Notes under the pieces: generated by a model
The model's database searches: none
What the model was told of the DNA's origin: nothing
The model's input: the letters and a program-made list of their open reading frames with translations, nothing else
Shown: piece by piece, positions 38,281-46,858 of the stretch
Layout of the letters: each line of letters starts with the position of its first letter
Numbering within the stretch: position 1 is the first letter of the stretch
Program-made: the position numbers and the translations under genes
Origin: Bacteroidota bacterium
Lineage (GTDB): Bacteria > Bacteroidota > Bacteroidia > Bacteroidales > JACABE01
Length of the DNA: 64,000 nucleotides
Direction of reading: 5' to 3'
Assembly: GCA_013377005.1 (NCBI GenBank)
Contig: JACABE010000007.1
Location: 55,963 to 119,962 of the forward strand

Positions 38281-38904
38281 ATGGCTAAACAAAAGTTTTA
38301 TGTGGTTTGGAAAGGACATCAGACAGGCGTATTTACTTCCTGGCCAGAGTGTGAAAAACATATTAAAGGATATGAAAATGCACTTTATAAGTCATTTGAA
38401 GATATGGAAACGGCTCAAAAAGCTTACGCTTCCAAGCCACATTTATACATTGGAAAGTCAAATACAAAAGCAGAAAATAAAAACACAAAAGACAATAAAC
38501 CCATAATGCAGAGTATTTCAGTGGATGCTGCATGCGCCGGTAATCCGGGATTAATGGAATACAGAGGTGTTGAAACCAAAACCAAAACAGAATTATTTCA
38601 TCAGGGCCCTTTTGTTCATGGCACTAATAATATCGGAGAATTTCTGGCCATTGTTCATGCGCTGGCATGGCTGCAAAAACAAAATAATACATTGCCAATT
38701 TACAGCGACTCAAAAACAGCCTTAGCCTGGATTAGAGATAAAAAAGCCAAAACAAAACTCGATCAAACACCTCAAAACAAAATATTATTTGAATTGATTG
38801 AAAGAGCCGAAAACTGGCTAAGATCTAACACGTGGCAAAATCCTCTGCTAAAATGGGATACTGAAAACTGGGGCGAAATTCCTGCTGATTTTGGAAGAAA
38901 GTAA
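38281..38904 (+). CDS. Ribonuclease H with N-terminal viroplasmin-like domain
   Basis: 207 residues. Residues 1-50 form the small viroplasmin/caulimovirus-VI domain (KFYVVWKGHQTGVFTSWPEC) that binds RNA-DNA hybrids. The RNase HI fold follows, with carboxylates in ISVDAACAGNPG, NNIGEFLAIVHAL, IYSDSKTALAWI and KWDTENWGEIPADFGRK. It degrades RNA in hybrids. This two-domain form is common in Bacteroidota. Its start is 45 bases after meaB, so they may share a transcript. Confidence 0.93.
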   Translation: MAKQKFYVVWKGHQTGVFTSWPECEKHIKGYENALYKSFEDMETAQKAYASKPHLYIGKSNTKAENKNTKDNKPIMQSISVDAACAGNPGLMEYRGVETKTKTELFHQGPFVHGTNNIGEFLAIVHALAWLQKQNNTLPIYSDSKTALAWIRDKKAKTKLDQTPQNKILFELIERAENWLRSNTWQNPLLKWDTENWGEIPADFGRK

Positions 38905-39055
38905 AATTTGAGTTTTATTAATTTAAAAACAAATCCAACTTTAAAGTCAAGGTTTCGTTGCATTTTTTTAAGAATATAACTTAACTACCATTTCACCTGC
39001 TTTACATTCTTTTTAATCGCTAAAAATATAAATTTTAAGCATAAAAATGCTAACA

Positions 39056-39083
39056 ATAGTATGTTGTATGTATTGCATACTAT
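39056..39083. promoter_or_regulatory. Inverted-repeat operator overlapping the XRE promoter
   Basis: ATAGTATG (39056-39063) and CATACTAT (39076-39083) are perfect complements separated by 12 bases. They bracket the TTG and abut the TAGCTTTG box of the XRE gene. The placement suggests autoregulation by the encoded HTH protein, as in restriction-modification C proteins. Confidence 0.6.
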
Positions 39084-39094
39084 AAATAGCTTTG
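39064..39094 (+). promoter_or_regulatory. Promoter of the XRE-led locus
   Basis: TTG (39064-39066), 20 bases, TAGCTTTG (39087-39094). It lies 19 bases before the GTG start. Confidence 0.55.
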
Positions 39095-39113
39095 CGGATA
39101 AATAATTTTTCAA

Positions 39114-39326
39114 GTGATTAAAAAAGAAATACTGCTATTATTTGGCGAAAAGGTAAGAAAGCTCCGTAATGAGAAAAATCTTTCTCAGGAACAACTTTCT
39201 TTTAAAGCTGAATTACATCGTACCTATATTGGAATGATTGAAAGAGCTGAAAAAAATATTACACTGGTAAATATTGAAAAAATTGCAAAAGCATTAGATG
39301 TTGAAATAAAAGACCTATTCTGTTAA
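39114..39326 (+). CDS. XRE-family HTH regulator resembling R-M controller proteins
   Basis: 70 residues, GTG start at 39114. A single HTH_3 domain (LFGEKVRKLRNEKNLSQEQL, then LHRTYIGMIERAEKNITLVN). The LHRTYIGxIERxEKNI pattern and the very short length are typical of C proteins that time restriction-modification expression. No methylase or classic restriction enzyme is adjacent; the downstream genes are a TPR/HExxH protein, a MazG-like enzyme and a nuclease-helicase. An inverted repeat in its promoter fits autoregulation. Confidence 0.82.
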   Translation: MIKKEILLLFGEKVRKLRNEKNLSQEQLSFKAELHRTYIGMIERAEKNITLVNIEKIAKALDVEIKDLFC

Positions 39327-39367
39327 CACAATGCATTTAATATAAATAGTTTTATAAAAGCAATTAT

Positions 39368-39768
39368 ATGAAAATTATACATAAAATAGACGATTTTCTT
39401 TACACAATTTTTCCCGAACTAATGGGGGGGGTAATTCTTTAATTGTCAGTACATTAGAAAAATATTATTCTTTAGGTCCCTTTATACCTAAAGTAAGTAT
39501 TGAAAACGAATGGGTAACTATTGAGATTGATGGTCCCAAAATTCTGCAACAGGAAGCAGATTACCGAAAAACAGTTGACCTTTGTGAAAAAGGCCGATAT
39601 ACCGAAGCAAAACCTATACTTCAGAAACTAATACAGCATAATCCGGGAAATTCTGAATTTCATCGCATTATGGGTCAGATATTATCAGACGAAGGCAAAC
39701 AGGATAATGCTATTGACTGCCTTATTGATGCTTTACGCTGGATCCAAATAACGAATGGGCTCTTATAA
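39368..39768 (+). pseudogene. N-terminal part of a frameshifted TPR/HExxH protein
   Basis: It starts MKIIHKIDDFLYTIFPELMG at 39368. Frame 1 runs into eight consecutive G (39424-39431) and then stops at 39440-39442. Reading one base back after the tract gives NSLIVSTLEKYYSLGPFIPK and a TPR unit (KTVDLCEKGRYTEAKPILQK) that runs to 39765. A second -1 shift near 39740 (CGCTGGATCC, where RWDPNNEWAL is expected) joins it to the next frame. Tract lengths of 6 or 9 G would restore the first junction. Confidence 0.75.
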
Positions 39769-41342
39769 TGATGGGAAACATTTTTGCAAAATTCAAAAAT
39801 GACATTCCTACTGCCATGAAATATTATGACCAAGCTATTATTGCAAACCCTAACGAAAGTATTGCAATTAATAATATTGGTGGCAACTTATTGCAGCAAG
39901 GGAAAACAGAAGAAGCTAAAAAATATTTCAACAAAGCTTTAAGTATAAATAATAATTATCCCAATACTCATTTTGCATTAGGAATGATTGCTGAAATAGA
40001 AAATGATTTTCATTCTGCTTTCTACAGTACTATCAAAGCAATAAAACTAAATATAAATAGTGATATTTTATATAAAAATTCAGTTGATCAAGCAATTCAG
40101 TTAGCTAAAAAAATGATTACTTCAGACTTAGGAGTTAAAACTTATACTAACTTTAAGCATAAACTTGAATTTGAAGGTAATACAAAAATTGATATTGTTG
40201 AAGATACAACTATTACAACGGCTGCAAAAATTGAATTTGCTGAGATTCATAAAACGATTAATCATGTAATTAAATTCAAATCAAGTTATCCCGCTGTAGA
40301 ACATCTTATTATGCACGAACTTATTCATCTGGATTTTGTAATTGAAGCACGAAAAGCAGATGTAAATATGCTTTTTATATCAAATCAAAGCAATAAAAGG
40401 CAATTTGTAAGCAAACTTGATGTAACTATTAAAAATTTAAAGAAAAATGGTTTAACAGAAGAAATTATTGAAAAACAATACAATAGCTTGTTTGAAGGAA
40501 TAAATCAACAAATTTTTAATACACCTATCGATTTATTTATTGAAGATATTATTTATAAAGATTATGAAGATATCAGAGCATATCAATTTATTTCATTATT
40601 CACTATATTACAAGAAGGTATACAAGCAGTTACTGATAAGAGAATTATTGAATTATTTCAAGCTGATATTATTTCGAAAAGCAAAATTTACAATATGGTT
40701 AACGCCCTTCAATTTAAAGATTTGTATGGCATTGACCTGACTAACGAATTCAAAGCTACTCAAGCTGAACTAAAAACCGCTAAAGAGTTTTACAATGAGT
40801 ATCTGCAGTATAAATATGATAAAGAACCTGCTGAAGAATATGAGCTTGTGCAACATTGGGCTGAAGACCTGAAACTTGATACAAACTTTGAACTTATTGA
40901 TGAAAACACCTATCGAAACAAAAGAACCGATGTAAACAGCATATTGGAATCTATTGAAAAAGAACCTTTTGATATTGAAACCAAAGACCCTTTTAAAAAA
41001 AGGGAAATGGAAAAATTTCAAAAAGCACAGGCCGAATTGGGTACAAATATGGCAGTAGTAATGTATATGGTAGATGCATTGCAATATTTTAATAAGTTGA
41101 CAACCAAAGAAATTAAAGAAATTGCTTTTGAAATAGCTATGCAGGGTACACAAGGCTATAGTCCTGACAAATCAAATTACACATTACATTCCATCCCGGG
41201 CAAAATATTTACAGGCTATCATATACTGGCATATTATTATGTAAGCTGGTCACTTGCAATTCCTGATATGGTTACCGATCTAAATTTGCCATACGAAAAA
41301 GAATATGAATTAGCCTTAACAATGCACAAACCAATTAAATGA
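39768..41342 (+). CDS. TPR protein with HELIH metallopeptidase motif (main open frame)
   Basis: 524 residues in the surviving frame. Two or three TPR units at residues 1-90 (IPTAMKYYDQAIIANPNESI, NGNLLQQGKTEEAKKYFNKA-like). Then a zinc-peptidase motif MHELIHLDFVIEARKADVNM, in which H-E-x-x-H is followed by a Glu in the expected range. A helical region ends FTGYHILAYYYVSWSLAIPD, conserved in Bacteroidota homologues. It is probably not translated well from its own ATG, because the natural gene starts at 39368. Its TGA overlaps the MazG-like ATG (ATGA). Function unknown; cytoplasmic. Confidence 0.7.
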   Translation: MMGNIFAKFKNDIPTAMKYYDQAIIANPNESIAINNIGGNLLQQGKTEEAKKYFNKALSINNNYPNTHFALGMIAEIENDFHSAFYSTIKAIKLNINSDILYKNSVDQAIQLAKKMITSDLGVKTYTNFKHKLEFEGNTKIDIVEDTTITTAAKIEFAEIHKTINHVIKFKSSYPAVEHLIMHELIHLDFVIEARKADVNMLFISNQSNKRQFVSKLDVTIKNLKKNGLTEEIIEKQYNSLFEGINQQIFNTPIDLFIEDIIYKDYEDIRAYQFISLFTILQEGIQAVTDKRIIELFQADIISKSKIYNMVNALQFKDLYGIDLTNEFKATQAELKTAKEFYNEYLQYKYDKEPAEEYELVQHWAEDLKLDTNFELIDENTYRNKRTDVNSILESIEKEPFDIETKDPFKKREMEKFQKAQAELGTNMAVVMYMVDALQYFNKLTTKEIKEIAFEIAMQGTQGYSPDKSNYTLHSIPGKIFTGYHILAYYYVSWSLAIPDMVTDLNLPYEKEYELALTMHKPIK

Positions 41343-41671
41343 TGAAAGAAAGCGAAGAAATAATACAAGCATTATTGAAATTCAGAAATGAGAGAGATTG
41401 GGAACAATTTCACAATCCTAAAGATTTGGCACTTGCAATAAATGTTGAAGCAGGTGAATTACTAGAGTTATTTCTTTGGAAGAATTCAGATGAAGCAAAC
41501 AAAGAAAAAGTGAAGGAAGAATTAGCTGATGTTTTTGCTTATGCCTTTATGCTTGCAGAAAAATACAAGTTTGATGTAAAAGAAATTATCCTTGAAAAAA
41601 TTAAAAAAAACGCTGAGAAATATCCGGTTGATAAAGCAAAAGGAACAGCAAAAAAGTATAATGAGTTATGA
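41339..41671 (+). CDS. MazG-like nucleotide pyrophosphohydrolase
   Basis: 110 residues of the all-alpha NTP pyrophosphatase superfamily. The metal-binding pattern is E-x-x-E around VEAGELLELFLW and then E-x-x-D in EELADVFAYAF. Such enzymes hydrolyse (d)NTPs to NMPs and pyrophosphate. It overlaps the gene before and the gene after by ATGA, so all three are translationally coupled. In a defence setting it could deplete nucleotides, but housekeeping sanitation is equally possible. Confidence 0.88.
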   Translation: MMKESEEIIQALLKFRNERDWEQFHNPKDLALAINVEAGELLELFLWKNSDEANKEKVKEELADVFAYAFMLAEKYKFDVKEIILEKIKKNAEKYPVDKAKGTAKKYNEL

Positions 41672-42066
41672 TTGTTTATCAATCTACGAAAAGCGGTTTT
41701 CTTAATGATATATTATCTAACAATATAAGTGATATTATTCATACCGCATATTATGAAAGATTAGGCAGACATACATCACAAAATGAAGTTAATTCATGGA
41801 CAAATTCAATGTTGTACATGAATAATATTTTATCAGATACCAAAATACCTGATAGTGCAGGAATATCAATAGAATTCCAAATACCATTAACTTCTAAAAG
41901 GATTGATTTTATAATAACTGGTTTAGATGAATTTAAAAATGAGCAAGTAATAATAATTGAATTAAAGCAATGGTCAAAAGCTCAATTAACAGATAAAGAT
42001 GCTATTGTTAAAACTAGGTTTCAACATGGTGATTCCGAAACTGCTCATCCATCATATCAAGCATAA
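41668..42066 (+). CDS. PD-(D/E)xK nuclease-like N-terminal part of an interrupted fusion protein
   Basis: 132 residues. Core: KRIDFIITG supplies D80, and the strand VIIIELKQWSK supplies E98-x-K100, the PD-(D/E)xK pattern. The frame ends at TAA 42064-42066 inside the conserved stretch HPSYQA-stop-SYASMIYNFN. The following 656-residue open frame is in the same reading phase. The gene was therefore once continuous (41668-44049, 793 codons), and this is its first sixth. The start overlaps the MazG-like stop. Confidence 0.75.
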   Translation: MIVYQSTKSGFLNDILSNNISDIIHTAYYERLGRHTSQNEVNSWTNSMLYMNNILSDTKIPDSAGISIEFQIPLTSKRIDFIITGLDEFKNEQVIIIELKQWSKAQLTDKDAIVKTRFQHGDSETAHPSYQA

Positions 42067-42078
42067 TCTTATGCTTCA

Positions 42079-44049
42079 ATGATTTATAATTTTAACAGTA
42101 CGGTTCAAGATGATAATATTACATTAAAGCCTTGTGCATATCTTCATAATTATAATCCTGATAATGTAATTACAAATAAATTATACAAATATTATATAGA
42201 TAAAGCACCAGTATTTTTAAAACCTGATGCTTTTAAATTAAGAGAATTTATTAAAAATCATATTAAATATGGTGATAACAAAGATATTCTATATAAAATT
42301 GAAAATGGTCGAATTCGACCTTCAAAGCAATTAGTTGATAGTTTGTCATCTATGTTACAAGGAAATACTGAGTTTATTATGATAGATGATCAAAAAGTCG
42401 TTTTGGAAACGGCAATGTCAATTGCAAAAAAATTAAAACCAGATAAAAAGCAGGTCTTAATTGTTGAAGGAGGACCTGGTACAGGGAAAAGTGTTGTAGC
42501 TATAAATTTATTAGTTAATCTTTATGAAAATGGTTTAGTTACAAAATATATATCAAAGAATTCTGCTCCAAGAGAAGTATATTCTACTAAACTCTCAGGC
42601 GTTAAGACAAAAACTGAAATAAGCAATTTGTTTGGTGGTACTGGCTCTTTTATTGACATTGAACCCAATACCTTTGATGTTCTTTTAGTTGATGAAGCTC
42701 ACAGATTAAATTTAAAAAGTGGGTTATATCAAAATCTAGGTGATAATCAGATTGAAGAAATTATAAATGCTTCAAGATTTTCTGTATTTTTTGTAGATGA
42801 TGATCAGCGAATTCATATTAAAGATGTCGGTAGTTGTAAATATATTGAATCTATTGCAAAAAAGAATGGAGCTTTTGTAAGTAAATTGAAATTAGAATCT
42901 CAATTTAGATGTAACGGCTCTGATGGATTTTTATCTTGGCTTGATAACACATTGCAAATTAAAGAAACTGCAAATATTAAATTATCTTCAAATGAATTTG
43001 ATTTTAAAGTTTTTTCGGATTTAAATGAATTAAAACGAATTATTTTTGAGAAGAATCAAATAAATAATAAATCAAGATTAGTTGCTGGTTATTGTTGGGA
43101 TTGGATAAGTTCAAAAGATAATACAAAAACGGATATCAATTTTCCAGAATTCAATTTTGGAATGAAATGGAATTTAAAAAAAGATGGTAGTAAATGGATA
43201 ATTGGTGATGATTCTGTTAATGAAATTGGCTGTATTCATACATGCCAGGGGTTGGAGCTTGATTATGTTGGTGTTATTGTTGGTGATGATTTGAGATTTG
43301 AGAATAACAGTATTATTACAGATGTTCTAAAAAGATCTAGCAATGACAAGTCTATAACTGGAATAAAAAAACTTATTAAAGAGAATAAACCTAAAGCCTT
43401 AGATATTGCTGATAAAATTATTAAGAATACTTACAGAACTCTAATGACAAGAGGTATGAAGGGTTGTTATGTATATTGTTGTGATAAGAATTTAGCATAC
43501 TACCTACAAAGTAGAATAGAAGAAATTAATCTAAACCTAAAAGTTGAAAAACTATTAGAAATCGATACAATCAGAATAGAGCCAACAGTTAATGATGATG
43601 TTAAATATATTGATTTTTTACCATTGTATTCATTAAAAGCTGCATGTGGAGCATTTGGAGAATGGCAAACTGTTAATGAAGATGGTTGGGTTAAAGTAGA
43701 GGGAGTTGGTCGGTTAAATAGAAATATGTTTGTAGTTAAAGCTACTGGAAAATCAATGGAACCAATTATTTCTGATAATGATTTATGTGTATTTAGAGCG
43801 AATGTTGTCGGTTCAAGAAATAATAAGATTGTTCTTGTTCAGCATAATAATTATATTGATTCTGAAAATCAAGGTAGCTATTCAATTAAAAAATATACTA
43901 GTGAAAAGTCGTTTGATAAAGAAACAGGTGAGTGGCAACATGAAAAAATTATTTTAAAGCCATTAAATATTAAATACAAACCTATAATTATTGAAGAAGA
44001 TGATGGGTTTCTTGTAGTAGCAGAATTTGTTTCTGTAATAAAGATATAA
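42079..44049 (+). CDS. DUF2075 superfamily-1 helicase fused to S24 peptidase domain
   Basis: 656 residues downstream of the in-frame TAA. Codon numbers below count from 41668. Walker A GGPGTGKS spans 268-275; Walker B is LLVDEAHRLN; later motifs are FVDDDQRIHI, LESQFRCN, IHTCQGLELDYVGVIVG and YRTLMTRGMKGCYVYC, giving a DUF2075-type SF1 helicase/ATPase. The last 140 residues are an S24 (LexA/UmuD-like) peptidase fold with S696 in TGKSMEP and K741-K742 in SIKKYT. The predicted full protein joins nuclease, helicase and self-cleaving protease domains. It may still be made from an internal start, but without its nuclease domain. Confidence 0.85.
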   Translation: MIYNFNSTVQDDNITLKPCAYLHNYNPDNVITNKLYKYYIDKAPVFLKPDAFKLREFIKNHIKYGDNKDILYKIENGRIRPSKQLVDSLSSMLQGNTEFIMIDDQKVVLETAMSIAKKLKPDKKQVLIVEGGPGTGKSVVAINLLVNLYENGLVTKYISKNSAPREVYSTKLSGVKTKTEISNLFGGTGSFIDIEPNTFDVLLVDEAHRLNLKSGLYQNLGDNQIEEIINASRFSVFFVDDDQRIHIKDVGSCKYIESIAKKNGAFVSKLKLESQFRCNGSDGFLSWLDNTLQIKETANIKLSSNEFDFKVFSDLNELKRIIFEKNQINNKSRLVAGYCWDWISSKDNTKTDINFPEFNFGMKWNLKKDGSKWIIGDDSVNEIGCIHTCQGLELDYVGVIVGDDLRFENNSIITDVLKRSSNDKSITGIKKLIKENKPKALDIADKIIKNTYRTLMTRGMKGCYVYCCDKNLAYYLQSRIEEINLNLKVEKLLEIDTIRIEPTVNDDVKYIDFLPLYSLKAACGAFGEWQTVNEDGWVKVEGVGRLNRNMFVVKATGKSMEPIISDNDLCVFRANVVGSRNNKIVLVQHNNYIDSENQGSYSIKKYTSEKSFDKETGEWQHEKIILKPLNIKYKPIIIEEDDGFLVVAEFVSVIKI

Positions 44050-44387
44050 ATTGCTGACATATTTGAAAGTAAATTACCTAAGTAATACTAACCAATGCTA
44101 TAAACAAAACTTGCCACTACCTTGAAAAGCATAAAACCCCAAAAAGAGAACAAATTTGAAGTTTTAAAAGTTAACTAAAATCTATTAATCTTAAATCTAT
44201 ATCATTACAATAATTTACATAAATTTAAAAATCTATAGATATACCTTGATGAACCTATAGAAGATAAAAATCCAAATAAAGATTATGTACAACCATTGTA
44301 CATTAAGAAAAGATGTACTTTTAGATTGTTGATAGGTCTAAAAAAGACGAATTTATCCAATATGCACAACAGAATAATCTGTTCAAT
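44050..44387. other. 338-base region after the helicase gene
   Basis: No intact gene. Two short protein-like stretches (LEKHKTPKREQ near 44125; DEPIEDKNPNKDYVQPLYIK near 44250-44310) may be debris of decayed genes, too short to classify. No terminator was recognised for the plus-strand operon. Confidence 0.35.
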
Positions 44388-44708
44388 TTATACCCCTGAG
44401 TTAACTTTTATTCCTACCAGTGAAATAATCAATAAACTGATAAAAAAAATCCGCCAGAATTCTATTGGTTCATTCAATAAAAAGATTCCCACAGTAAAAA
44501 CTCCCAGAACACCAATACCTGTCCATACAGCATAAGCCGTTCCTACCGGAAGGGTCTTTAAAGGTAATGACAAAAAATACAAACTCAATAGCATTGAAAT
44601 TGCAGTCCATATTGAAGGAAATAATTTAGTAAATCCCTGTGTGTATTTTAATCCGATAACCCAGGTGGTTTCAAAACAACCGGCAATTAAAAGGTATATC
44701 CATGCCAT
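44388..44708 (-). CDS. Small multidrug resistance (SMR) family transporter
   Basis: 106 residues, four transmembrane helices. MAWIYLLIAGCFETTWVIGL carries the essential membrane Glu (E13), and WTGIGVLGVFTVGIFLLNEP is the family signature. The SugE/Gdx branch exports guanidinium and the EmrE branch exports quaternary cations; the LKYTQGFTK and WTGIG patterns favour the SugE-like branch. Usually such proteins act as antiparallel dimers. No guanidine riboswitch was recognised upstream. Confidence 0.88.
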   Translation of the reverse strand: MAWIYLLIAGCFETTWVIGLKYTQGFTKLFPSIWTAISMLLSLYFLSLPLKTLPVGTAYAVWTGIGVLGVFTVGIFLLNEPIEFWRIFFISLLIISLVGIKVNSGV

Positions 44709-44875
44709 ATTTGATTTTTTTTTATTTTATTAATCTTACTCCGACTGATAATTTTAAACAATGTTTTGACTGTTTGTTTGAAATTGTTCCTTTGTATTAT
44801 TTTTTTTCGTTTTTTTGCAAAACTACCTTAATTTATTATAAATTTACACAGAAATTATAAACCACAAATTAATAT

Positions 44876-45217
44876 ATGCTAAAAATTTACCATAATCCCC
44901 GCTGTAAAAAGTCGAGAGCTGGTTTACAATACCTGACAGAAAAAGCCAAAAGCTTTGAAATTGTAGATTATCTAAAAAAACCATTAACAGAAGATCAATT
45001 AAAATTATTACTGGCAAAACTGCATAAAGGTCCACAGGAAATCATCAGAACACAAGAAGAAATTTATAAGAAACGTTTTAAAGGCAAAAATTTTAACGAC
45101 GAAGAGTGGATCATAATCTTAGCAGAATATCCCAATTTAATTCAACGACCTATTATCGAAAAAGACCATAGTGCTATCTGGGGAGACCCAGTTGAAAACC
45201 TTGATTCTTTTTTATAA
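44876..45217 (+). CDS. ArsC/Spx-family reductase-like protein
   Basis: 113 residues. The thioredoxin-like ArsC fold starts LKIYHNPRCKKSRAGLQYL with the active Cys at C9, followed by DYLKKPLTEDQLKLLLAKL. RTQEEIYK and LIQRPII keep two of the arginines that bind oxyanion in glutaredoxin-linked arsenate reductase. The usual third site (IGRP) is replaced by IWGDP. Either a divergent arsenate reductase or an uncharacterised member of the family. It lies 35 bases before fumC. Confidence 0.8.
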   Translation: MLKIYHNPRCKKSRAGLQYLTEKAKSFEIVDYLKKPLTEDQLKLLLAKLHKGPQEIIRTQEEIYKKRFKGKNFNDEEWIIILAEYPNLIQRPIIEKDHSAIWGDPVENLDSFL

Positions 45218-45252
45218 TATTACCAATATCATACAAATAAAACAAGAAAAAA

Positions 45253-46635
45253 ATGAAAACAAGAACAGAAAAAGATACTATGGGAAACATAGAAGTTCCT
45301 GCTGACAAATACTGGGGCGCTCAAACACAACGCTCTGTCGAAAATTTCAAAATCGGAGAAGCAGCTTCCATGCCAAAAGAAATAATATGGGCATTTGCAA
45401 TCCTGAAAAAAGCGGCAGCTCTAAGTAATTTCGAACTTGGTGTATTACCAAAAGAAAAATGTGAACTAATAAGCAAAGTATGTGATGAAATTCTGGAAGG
45501 TAAACTTGATGATCAGTTTCCATTGGTAATTTGGCAAACAGGCTCAGGAACTCAAAGTAATATGAACCTCAATGAAGTAATTGCCAACCGTGCCCATGTA
45601 ATAAACGGTGGTGTTTTGGGTGAAAAAACCATCATTCATCCCAATGATGATGTAAATAAATCACAGTCTTCCAACGATACATTTCCCACAGCCATGAGTA
45701 TTGCCGGATATAAAATGATTGTTGATGTTACAATACCTGGGGCAGAAAAACTCAGAAAAACGCTGGCGGAAAAGTCAAAAGAATTTAATAATATTGTAAA
45801 AACAGGACGTACACACCTGATGGATGCTACACCGCTGACACTGGGTCAGGAATTTTCTGCCTATGTTTCCCAAATTGATCATGGAATCAAAGCTATAAAA
45901 AACACACTGGAACATATGGCAGAATTGGCACTAGGAGGCACTGCTGTTGGTACCGGATTAAATACACCCAAGGGTTATGACGTTTTGGTTGCAAAAAAAA
46001 TTGCAGAATTAACCGGATTGCCTTTTATTACAGCCCCCAATAAATTTGAATCTTTGGCTGCCCATGATGCTGTTGTGGAAACTTCCGGTGCATTAAAAAC
46101 ATTAGCCATCAGTCTGATGAAAATTGCCAACGATACCCGTTTACTGGCATCAGGCCCAAGATGCGGAATCGGAGAAATTCATCTTCCCGAAAATGAACCA
46201 GGATCTTCTATCATGCCTGGAAAGGTAAATCCTACACAAAACGAAGCTATGTCAATGGTTTGTGCTCAAGTTATTGGTAATGATGCAGCTATTTCGGTTG
46301 CCGGAACACATGGTCATTTCCAATTACATGTTTTTAAACCGGTAATGATTTACAACCTATTACAAGCTGCACGCTTGCTGGGAGATGCCTGTGTTTCTTT
46401 CAATGATAATTGCGCCATTGGCATTGAAGCCAATATGCCTTTTATCAACAAAAACCTTGAAAATTCACTGATGTTGGTTACTGCCTTAAACACTCATATA
46501 GGATACGATAATGCAGCTAAAATTGCCAAAGCAGCTCATCATCAAAACAAAACCCTTCGACAGGCAGCTATTGAGTCGGGTTTGGTGACCGATGAGCAAT
46601 TTACATTGTGGGTGGATCCAAGAAAAATGTGCTGA
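45253..46635 (+). CDS. fumC: Class II fumarate hydratase
   Basis: 460 residues. It hydrates fumarate to malate in the TCA cycle or in reverse during fumarate respiration. The N-terminal [20 protein letters not shown], the [10 protein letters not shown] and [10 protein letters not shown] stretches and the superfamily signature [11 protein letters not shown] are intact. The iron-independent, oxygen-stable type. May be co-transcribed with the ArsC-like gene. Confidence 0.97.
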   Translation: MKTRTEKDTMGNIEVPADKYWGAQTQRSVENFKIGEAASMPKEIIWAFAILKKAAALSNFELGVLPKEKCELISKVCDEILEGKLDDQFPLVIWQTGSGTQSNMNLNEVIANRAHVINGGVLGEKTIIHPNDDVNKSQSSNDTFPTAMSIAGYKMIVDVTIPGAEKLRKTLAEKSKEFNNIVKTGRTHLMDATPLTLGQEFSAYVSQIDHGIKAIKNTLEHMAELALGGTAVGTGLNTPKGYDVLVAKKIAELTGLPFITAPNKFESLAAHDAVVETSGALKTLAISLMKIANDTRLLASGPRCGIGEIHLPENEPGSSIMPGKVNPTQNEAMSMVCAQVIGNDAAISVAGTHGHFQLHVFKPVMIYNLLQAARLLGDACVSFNDNCAIGIEANMPFINKNLENSLMLVTALNTHIGYDNAAKIAKAAHHQNKTLRQAAIESGLVTDEQFTLWVDPRKMC

Positions 46636-46683
46636 TTTATTTAATTTCTTCACGAGATTAAAGCTAAAGATTATTGCTTCTTC

Positions 46684-46733
46684 ATTCGTTAATTGTTGTT
46701 CTAAATATTATTTGTGGAAAACAATTAACGAAT
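46684..46733. repeat. 14-bp perfect inverted repeat after fumC
   Basis: ATTCGTTAATTGTT (46684-46697) pairs with AACAATTAACGAAT (46720-46733) around a 22-base loop. No T run follows, so it is not a typical terminator. Confidence 0.6.
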
Positions 46734-46858
46734 AAAGCAGAAAAATAGAAATTAAGCATAATTTTAAAAAACCTCCATATTTTCTTTCGATAATAATCTA
46801 TTTAATAATATATTTGCAAATGTATTTTAAGCTTTGTAGAGATATATAATAATTACAC

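Noticed and set aside
44100-44345. Protein-like stretches after the helicase gene
   Set aside because: Each is under 40 codons, in different frames and without start or known motif. Kept only as possible debris.
44709-44800. Possible guanidine riboswitch before the SMR transporter
   Set aside because: No paired ACGR-loop hairpins or ykkC-like stems could be drawn on the minus-strand leader.
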